Assembly (NCBI GenBank): GCA_019308985.1
Contig: JAFDHB010000023.1
Location: 1-29,638 of the forward strand
Reading direction: 5' to 3'
DNA length: 29,638 bases
DNA from: Deltaproteobacteria bacterium
GTDB lineage: Bacteria > Desulfobacterota > DSM-4660 > Desulfatiglandales > HGW-15
Notes under the pieces: model-generated
What the model was told of the DNA's origin: nothing
Database searches by the model: none
What the model saw: the letters and a program-made list of their open reading frames with translations, nothing else
Part shown: one piece after another, positions 24,477 through 29,638 of the stretch
Layout of the letters: each line of letters begins with the position of its first letter
Numbering within the stretch: the first letter of the stretch is position 1
Made by a program: the position numbers and the translations under genes

Positions 24477-25592
24477 ATGGGAAAGCCTTCTTACTACCAA
24501 TTGAGGCTCAAGACCCTGAGGGCAAAACTGGCTGATATGCCCTGCGATACCCTGTGGATCACCCAGCCGGAAAACAGACGATACCTTTCCGGGTTCAAGG
24601 CCGAGGATAGCCAATTTAACGAATCTTCAGGATCCTTGCTAATCAGTGCATCAAGGCAGGTACTGGTGACCGACTCAAGGTACACCCTTGAGGCCCAAAG
24701 GGAGGCCGGGGGTTTTCAGGTGGTGACCATAAAAAGGGGCCTTCCAGAAAGTCTCCCGGAGACAATCCAGGATCTGGGCACTGAAGTATTGGGATTCGAA
24801 GAAAATCACGTAACATGGGGGTTACATAGAAATCTTTCCAGGAAATTGAGGCGCTTATCCAAGCCCGTCCGTCTCGTTCCTATAAAGGGTGTTGTGGAGA
24901 AGATGAGGGAAGTAAAGGATCCCCATGAAATCGCTGCCATGAGAAAGTCTGCTTCCCTCATGAGCGACATCTTGAACGAGGTAATCAAGGGCATAGAGCC
25001 CGGCCAGAGGGAAAGGGAAGTCGCCTTCCGGATAGAATGCCTCGCCAGGGAGGCAGGAGCGGACGGCCTGGCATTTCCCTCCATCGTGGCATCCGGCCCT
25101 AACGGCGCCCTGCCGCATGCGGTTCCATCCAATAGAAAGCTGCGTCCAAAAGAACCTATTATTATCGACGTGGGGCTCAAGTTCAACGGCTACTGTTGCG
25201 ATATGACCCGTACTGTGTTCCTGGACACCCCAAGGAAGAAGTTCCGGGAGATCTATCGCGTGGTTCGCCAAGCCCAGCTTTCCGCTCTCGCGGTGATTCG
25301 CCCGGGCGTGGAGAGCACTCATCCCGACTCGGTGGCCAGAGGTATCATAAGAGACGCGGGTTACGGGGATTTTTTCGGGCATTCCTTGGGCCACGGGGTT
25401 GGTTTGGCAACCCATGAAGGGCCCCGCCTTGGTCCCGAGAAACCCGTAATGCTGAAGGAAGGCATGGTTGTGACGGTCGAACCCGGAATATACATCCCGG
25501 GGCTGGGGGGCGTCAGGCTGGAAGAGATGGTCGTGGTGGGCCGGCGGGGGCCAAGGATACTCACGGTAAACGACCAGTTCTATGATTTTTGA
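24477..25592 (+). CDS. pepP: Xaa-Pro aminopeptidase, M24B family
   Basis: The 371-residue cytoplasmic metalloprotease removes N-terminal residues ahead of proline. A creatinase-like N-domain (about 1-140) starts the chain, with NRRYLSGF. The pita-bread catalytic domain carries the dinuclear metal ligands Asp 231 (IIDVG), Asp 242 (CDMTR), His 306 (GHSLGHGVGL), Glu 335 (VTVEPGIY) and Glu 349 (VRLEEM), plus the proton-shuttle His 214 (LPHAVPS). All key residues are present. The length fits the short YpdF/PepQ-like bacterial branch, so the symbol pepP is approximate. The ribosome site is unclear: GAGG occurs both 13 bases and 3 bases before ATG 24477. In these genomes the gene often sits upstream of efp, but not here. 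Confidence 0.9.
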   Translation: MGKPSYYQLRLKTLRAKLADMPCDTLWITQPENRRYLSGFKAEDSQFNESSGSLLISASRQVLVTDSRYTLEAQREAGGFQVVTIKRGLPESLPETIQDLGTEVLGFEENHVTWGLHRNLSRKLRRLSKPVRLVPIKGVVEKMREVKDPHEIAAMRKSASLMSDILNEVIKGIEPGQREREVAFRIECLAREAGADGLAFPSIVASGPNGALPHAVPSNRKLRPKEPIIIDVGLKFNGYCCDMTRTVFLDTPRKKFREIYRVVRQAQLSALAVIRPGVESTHPDSVARGIIRDAGYGDFFGHSLGHGVGLATHEGPRLGPEKPVMLKEGMVVTVEPGIYIPGLGGVRLEEMVVVGRRGPRILTVNDQFYDF

Positions 25593-25629
25593 CGTGCGGT
25601 CAACCAAAAGCGTTGCTTAGGCGTAATTC

Positions 25630-26529
25630 ATGGATTCCGGTCACAACGAGACATACCTCCTGGTAGACCAGTTCGTCCAGTACTTGAAGGTGGAAAGGGG
25701 GCTCTCCGAAAACACGGTGCTCTCTTACAACCGGGACCTTGTGCGGTTCTCCCGATACTTGGAAGAGCGAAAAATATCACCCCTTATGGTGAAGCAAGAG
25801 GATTTGATGGACTACATCTCTTCCCTCAAAGGCCGGCTCTCCATGAGAAGCATTGCCAGAAGCCTCTCCGCGATAAGGATGTTCTTTCGCTTTCTCGTGT
25901 ACGAGAGGAAGATGAAGGCCAACCCTGCAAGGCTCCTGGGCACCCCCAAGATCCCCCGTAACCTCCCTGAAACATTGACCCCCGATGAAGTGGACCTGCT
26001 CCTGTCTCAGCCCGATTGCACCACCCCCACCGGCCAGAGGGATAAGGCCATGCTGGAGATCCTGTATGCCAGTGGTGTCAGGGTGTCGGAACTGGTGGAC
26101 ATGAGGTTCGCCAACGTGAACCTGGAGGGAGGTTTTGTCCGGACCGTGGGAAAGGGAGCAAAGGAAAGGCTGGTCCCTATCGGACAAAAGGCGATTGAGG
26201 CCTTGAGGGCTTATCTGGACGAGGGGCGCAAGGCCCTTTTGAAGAGACCTTCCCCTTACCTCTTCCTGACCATGAGGGGCAAGCCCATGACCAGGCAGGG
26301 ATTTTGGAAAATAATCAGACACTACGGCCTTAAAGGGGGACTCAAAAAACCCATCACTCCCCACGGGGTGAGACATTCCTTTGCCACCCATCTCTTGGAA
26401 GGAGGCGCCGACTTGAGGTCGGTCCAAGTGATGTTGGGGCATGCCGACATATCCACGACCCAGATATACACCCATGTCACGCGCGATAGATTAAAGGAGG
26501 TCCATGAAAGGTATCACCCGAGACCGTAG
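25630..26529 (+). CDS. xerD: XerD-type site-specific tyrosine recombinase
   Basis: The 299-residue protein has the core-binding N-domain (about 10-95) and a catalytic domain with all six residues: Arg 151 (ASGVRVSEL), Lys 175 (GKGAKERLVP), His 245 and Arg 248 (TPHGVRHSFATHLLE), His 271 (MLGHADISTTQIY) and Tyr 280. XerCD resolve chromosome dimers at dif during division. The length and the highly typical TTQIYTHV end fit the housekeeping XerD/XerC type rather than a phage integrase. XerC cannot be excluded, since no partner or dif site is in view. It starts 37 bases after the peptidase gene. Confidence 0.88.
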   Translation: MDSGHNETYLLVDQFVQYLKVERGLSENTVLSYNRDLVRFSRYLEERKISPLMVKQEDLMDYISSLKGRLSMRSIARSLSAIRMFFRFLVYERKMKANPARLLGTPKIPRNLPETLTPDEVDLLLSQPDCTTPTGQRDKAMLEILYASGVRVSELVDMRFANVNLEGGFVRTVGKGAKERLVPIGQKAIEALRAYLDEGRKALLKRPSPYLFLTMRGKPMTRQGFWKIIRHYGLKGGLKKPITPHGVRHSFATHLLEGGADLRSVQVMLGHADISTTQIYTHVTRDRLKEVHERYHPRP

Positions 26530-26544
26530 ATTGCCGGATAGACC

Positions 26545-27147
26545 ATGGGAACTATCATCGACTTAAAAAAGAGGCACCATTCCAGTTCCAACAACCTGAT
26601 CACCTTAAGGCCATGGGAGTTTCGCCGGTCATGGTGGGACAGCGGGTTCTTCGTTCAAATGTTGAGATCAGAAGCATTGAAATTGGAAGAACGACGCTCC
26701 AGCCAGCTTGGAGGAGAGGATCTCCGGGCCCTGAGGCAATTGCCCCCCCATTACATCCTCAGGGGAGGAGTGGGGCACACGGTGAGGAACCTGTACCTCC
26801 ACAGGCACCACGAGCCCGTGATGAGGGATATCTATTATCTGGCCGGTCTGATTGATTGCATGATCAACCAGGTAAACCCCATTCTAAGGACTCCAAGCAT
26901 CCAAGAGCTCTACAGTAAAGTGACGACTCTCCAGACTTTCCTTTCTGTAAAATGGCAAGGCCCTCTGGACCATGTCCTCTGCCCGATCGACAGACACCTC
27001 TTCAATGATCTCCAGTATACACAGGCAATATCCAAAGCAAGGACCATGAAAGAGCTCTATGGGGAAATCAGGGAGAGGACCGGCAGAATGTTCGACATCC
27101 TCTCCCATAAATACGTCTTTTATGCTCCGGGCAGAATCCATGAATAG
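26545..27147 (+). CDS. Conserved-looking hypothetical protein, 200 residues
   Basis: I do not recognise a family. The protein is soluble, without a signal peptide or membrane helix, and mostly helical in pattern. Notable are Trp-rich LRPWEFRRSWWDSGFF (about 21-36), a His/Arg-rich segment HTVRNLYLHRHHEPVMRDIY (77-96) and a well-formed helix YYLAGLIDCMINQVNPILR. The HRHH cluster could bind a metal ion, but there is no full known motif. Codon use looks like that of its neighbours. It starts 15 bases after xerD and overlaps the following kinase gene, so it may work with that kinase as a sensor partner. Confidence 0.65.
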   Translation: MGTIIDLKKRHHSSSNNLITLRPWEFRRSWWDSGFFVQMLRSEALKLEERRSSQLGGEDLRALRQLPPHYILRGGVGHTVRNLYLHRHHEPVMRDIYYLAGLIDCMINQVNPILRTPSIQELYSKVTTLQTFLSVKWQGPLDHVLCPIDRHLFNDLQYTQAISKARTMKELYGEIRERTGRMFDILSHKYVFYAPGRIHE

Positions 27148-28669
27148 CGACTCGCAAGAATATGAGAGGATTGCCAGAGAAAGGGACCGCTTGAAGGCGC
27201 TTCTTGAAGAGAAAGAGGCGGAATTGAAAGAGCTCCGAACAAAAAGCCTTTTTCTGGAAGCCCTTTATGACAGCAGCGGCGAAGAGATCTTGGTCATTGA
27301 TCCGGAGTTTACCATAAGAGGAGCGAACAGGACTTTTCTCAACAGGTACGGGCTGAGCAGAGAAGAGGCGATCGGGAAGAAATGTTATGAGGTCAAAGAG
27401 CGTTCGGCCAACCCCTGTGTTGTCAATGATAGGTTTTGTCCCCTGGTTGTTGCCAGAAAAATGGGTAAGAAGGTTGAAATCACCCGCTCGCGAAGAGTCC
27501 CTGGCGGTGAGAAGAGACACCTGATACAGGTCATGTACCCCATAAGGACCGTAGGAAATGTTTTTGAATACTTCCTGGAGATTTCAAGAGATGTAACGGA
27601 CTACAAGAGGCTGGCAAAAGAATTCAGGGCATCCGAAAAGAGGTTCAGGGCAATCCTGGATACTGCGACTGACGCAATAGTGGTGATTGACGACAGGGGT
27701 CGAATCGCCCTTTTTAACAATGGAGCAGAGAAGATATTCCGTTACGGGAGAGAAGAGGTCATTGGCGCGAAATTGGATCTCCTCATTCCCCCACAAGCCG
27801 GGGATCAATATGAATTCCTAAAGAGTTTCCTTGACCAGAAAACCTCCCGGGCACCGGGAAGAACCCTGCACTTGGAAGCGACGCGAAAAGGTGGCGAGCC
27901 GTTTCCGGCCGAAGTCAGCATTTCCTTTCTGGAGATGGCCGGTTCCGGGAACTTTACATTCATCATAAGGGACGTCTCTGACCAACGTCGCCTGGAGAAG
28001 AAGTTGCTCCAGGCCGAACGCCTTGCCGCGGTGGGGGACTCTGCAGCCCACGTAGTCCATGAGCTAAAGAACCCCCTCATGATTATCGGGGGTTTTTCCA
28101 GGCACATAAAGAATTCCCTCAGGGACGAAAAAGACCTGGAAAAGATGGAGATGATACTGGACGAAGTGAGGCGCCTGGAGAAGCTCGTAGCTGACCTTGG
28201 AGAATTTACCAGAGAATACCGCCTCTCAAAGAAAAGGATCAATATCAATGGGCTGATGCGGGACGTACTCAGCATCATGTCAGGCTTGCATCGCGAGGGA
28301 AAATATAGCATCCAAGAGTCTTTTGATCCCTATGTCAGTGAAATAAGTTGTGACCCTGACAGGATAAAGCAGGTTTTGATGAATATTATCAGCAACGCGT
28401 TCGATGCAATGGCAGAGGGAGGCGTCCTGAGCGTCTCCACGAAAAAAACGCAGACCGGCATAGAGATCAGGATCAGCGACACGGGCAGAGGCATGAGTTC
28501 GGAGGAGCTGACACATATTTTCGAGCCATTCTATACAACTCGGAAAAAAGGCTCCGGCCTCGGCCTTTCCATCTCATACAAAATCGTAGAGGCCCACCAA
28601 GGCGAACTGAGTGCCGTCAGCTCTCCCGGCAGGGGCACCACGTTTATCATTCACTTGCCCGGATCTTGA
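27140..28669 (+). CDS. PAS-domain sensor histidine kinase (soluble, orphan)
   Basis: About 509 residues. An N-terminal coiled coil (about 5-40) is followed by two PAS domains (about 45-155 and 165-280). The first PAS has three cysteines (Cys 82, 93 and 100, the last in CPL), typical of redox- or metal-sensing PAS domains in this lineage. The kinase core has H-box HVVHELKNPLMIIGG (phospho-His about 307), N-box NIISNAFDAM (414-424), G1 DTGRGM and G2 GSGLGLSI. No membrane segment is seen, so the signal is cytoplasmic. No response regulator lies nearby. ATG 27140, eight bases inside the previous gene, is preferred over longer starts at 27059 and 27122 because the protein pattern begins there. Confidence 0.9.
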   Translation: MNSDSQEYERIARERDRLKALLEEKEAELKELRTKSLFLEALYDSSGEEILVIDPEFTIRGANRTFLNRYGLSREEAIGKKCYEVKERSANPCVVNDRFCPLVVARKMGKKVEITRSRRVPGGEKRHLIQVMYPIRTVGNVFEYFLEISRDVTDYKRLAKEFRASEKRFRAILDTATDAIVVIDDRGRIALFNNGAEKIFRYGREEVIGAKLDLLIPPQAGDQYEFLKSFLDQKTSRAPGRTLHLEATRKGGEPFPAEVSISFLEMAGSGNFTFIIRDVSDQRRLEKKLLQAERLAAVGDSAAHVVHELKNPLMIIGGFSRHIKNSLRDEKDLEKMEMILDEVRRLEKLVADLGEFTREYRLSKKRININGLMRDVLSIMSGLHREGKYSIQESFDPYVSEISCDPDRIKQVLMNIISNAFDAMAEGGVLSVSTKKTQTGIEIRISDTGRGMSSEELTHIFEPFYTTRKKGSGLGLSISYKIVEAHQGELSAVSSPGRGTTFIIHLPGS

Positions 28670-28831
28670 CCTCCCTCCCTGCCGGCTCTTCTCTTTTTCT
28701 CCTGTTGATATCACGCTCACTCTTGGCAATGATGATTTTGCAACCTGTTCCGCGGTAGGACTCTTATTTTCTACTAACATAATCAACGAGTTACATAAAT
28801 TGAAATATAGGCCTCAACGATCAATTTTTCA

Positions 28832-28860
28832 TTGACTTAAGCCTTAGAGATAATTATATT
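28832..28860 (+). promoter_or_regulatory. Promoter of the initiator tRNA
   Basis: TTGACT (28832-28837, 5 of 6), a 17-base spacer and TATATT (28855-28860, 5 of 6) end 11 bases before the tRNA, in a markedly AT-rich stretch. This is the best promoter match in the window. The 202-base gap after the kinase gene (28670-28871) holds nothing else I can identify. Confidence 0.7.
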
Positions 28861-28871
28861 TAAAAAATTGA

Positions 28872-28942
<71 letters not shown>

Positions 28943-28948
<6 letters not shown>

Positions 28949-29236
28949 AAAGGAAATCAAGGGGTTAGATGATCGTCTAATCCCTTTGTTTTTCGACCAC
29001 AAAACTCCTTCCCAGCAATATTCCCAGCAAAGGCCGCCTTTTTTCGTTTCGGCCCATTTCATCCACCTCGTCTGATCCCATACGGGGACCCGGTTCTGTT
29101 TGCACAATCGAATTGTGTGCCCGGTACCGCCGCTAAGGCGCCTCTCTGGGTCCACATAAAAAATCCCCGTTGTTGTCGGTGCAAGCGACAGGGCCTTTGA
29201 ACCCACAACCTTCAAAGCGTCCCTTATAAGATGCAA
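28943..29236 (-). pseudogene. Fragment resembling a SLOG/DUF2493-like nucleotide-binding protein
   Basis: An open frame of 97 codons starts at a TTG with an in-frame stop directly before it. It contains GIFYVDPERRLSGGTGHTIR and LCKQNRVPVWDQTRWMKW. The GGTGHT motif followed by a (R/K)xxxxPV strand is how I remember the C-terminal part of some phage-borne SLOG-type Rossmann proteins. After about residue 65 the frame runs through the tRNA terminator into the tRNA itself, so the end is not native. The N-terminus is missing. It is probably a remnant left by an element that inserted next to the tRNA. The family call is tentative. Confidence 0.35.
28959..28993 (+). terminator. Rho-independent terminator of the tRNA gene
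   Basis: AAGGGGTTAGA (28959-28969) pairs with TCTAATCCCTT (28976-28986) with one G-U pair and a six-base loop, followed by TGTTTTT. It starts ten bases after the tRNA CCA. Confidence 0.8.
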
Positions 29237-29356
29237 TTAGATTTCCACCAAAGCCAGGAGGATCCACGGAACATTAGCTCCCACATGGGCACCCCATAAG
29301 TGACTGCCGGATTCATTGTGGCCGAGATGCTCTATTTGGAAGAATAGGTTCCGAGT

Positions 29357-29485
29357 TTACGATAATTTTTGTAGGCAGCAGTAAGGTTCGGAATAGGTGC
29401 CGTCGGGGTCGTACCAGACAACGAGGCCGTTGTCGTCGACCTGCTTGGCGATCAGATTGCGAACATATTCCGAAACGATACCCAT
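29357..29485 (-). pseudogene. Truncated PglZ-like protein (N-terminal remnant, 42 codons)
   Basis: From ATG 29485 the frame reads MGIVSEYVRNLIAKQVDDNG, then LVVWYDPDGTYSE, then an unrelated short tail and a stop. The start matches what I remember of PglZ N-termini in BREX-like phage-defence operons: (V)SDYVRxxIxxQV...GxVVWYDPExxY. PglZ proteins are usually 600-900 residues with an alkaline-phosphatase-like domain, so this is a remnant cut after ~33 codons. GGAGG stands ten bases before the ATG, and the start lies three bases after the stop of the gene on its right, so it was once translationally coupled to it. A direct repeat GAATAGGT(T/G)CCG (29342 and 29391) flanks the break region. Confidence 0.5.
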
Positions 29486-29488
29486 CGC

Positions 29489-29638
29489 TCAGTTTCCTCC
29501 AGCATTTGTCCCGGCCTTTGGTGGAAACATTTCCTGCAAGGCTGAGATAAATTCATCGAGCTGCAATTCGGGCCGATAATAATGGCTTTCCCGCAATCGG
29601 ATAATGCCCAGACGGTCAAAGGCGGAAAAGTATCTCGA
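29489..29638 (-). CDS. C-terminal end of an unidentified gene entering from the right edge
   Basis: Forty-nine codons and a TGA are visible. They include RYFSAFDRLGIIRLRESHYY, then RPELQLDEFISALQEMFPP and a Gly/Asn-rich end. The segment looks like a helical or winged-helix domain. It directly precedes the PglZ-like remnant with operon spacing, so it may be the upstream gene of a defence module. I cannot name the family from so short a piece. No function is claimed. Confidence 0.5.
   Translation of the reverse strand, partial: SRYFSAFDRLGIIRLRESHYYRPELQLDEFISALQEMFPPKAGTNAGGN

Noticed and set aside
24301..24504. 67-residue open frame upstream of the M24 peptidase
   Set aside because: Overlaps the peptidase start in another frame, has no ribosome site and reads as random basic sequence.
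24855..25607. 250-residue minus-strand open frame opposite the M24 peptidase
   Set aside because: Mirrors the conserved metal-binding coding sequence; no known motif.
28611..28835. 74-residue open frame after the kinase gene
   Set aside because: Starts inside the kinase gene and has Pro/Ser-rich then AT-rich random composition; no ribosome site.

Overview
The window reads as a chromosomal piece of a Desulfobacterota-like (former Deltaproteobacteria) bacterium. This is inferred from gene content: a pseudopilin-type secretion operon with GspA/GspB-like members and GspN, a divergent Hsp70 cluster, a RNase II-family protein with no visible cold-shock domains, an orphan PAS sensor kinase, and gene-dense mid-GC DNA. 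I could not run any search, so all family calls come from motifs read by eye.

Left part (1-8550). A RNase II/R-family gene runs leftward off the edge. A divergent promoter region with a nested dyad separates it from yidD. Next comes a rightward cluster: a large TPR protein, a J-domain-like protein whose HPD motif is replaced by PPE, a GrpE-like gene interrupted by one in-frame TGA, a short DnaK, and a zinc-ribbon protein. I read this as a second, specialised Hsp70 system rather than the housekeeping one. The GrpE gene is the most interesting object here. Its reading frame continues intact through the TGA into a well-conserved GrpE C-terminal domain. A strong hairpin starts three bases after the TGA, and its loop begins with G, as in bacterial selenocysteine insertion elements. 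It is either a new type of selenoprotein (or other recoding event) or a fresh nonsense mutation or sequencing error.

Middle (8551-23004). One leftward type II secretion operon holds, in transcription order, gspF-G-H-I-J-K-L-M-N-C, a GspA/ExeA-like ATPase, a GspB-like TPR protein, gspD and gspE. Most genes overlap or nearly touch. The exception is the gspF-gspG gap, which holds heptanucleotide tandem repeats and a perfect 12-bp hairpin. A second heptamer tract of different sequence encodes the last residues of GspD. The prepilin peptidase GspO is not in the window.

Right part (23005-29638). Divergent from gspF lies a secreted TPR protein with a C-terminal membrane-associated domain. After it come an M24 aminopeptidase, a XerD-type recombinase, an unrecognised 200-aa protein and a PAS histidine kinase. 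An initiator tRNA-fMet follows, with a good promoter and a terminator. Beyond the tRNA the DNA changes character: a SLOG-like fragment, a 42-codon PglZ-like N-terminal remnant, and the last 49 codons of a gene entering from the right edge. This looks like the eroded border of a mobile or defence island next to the tRNA.
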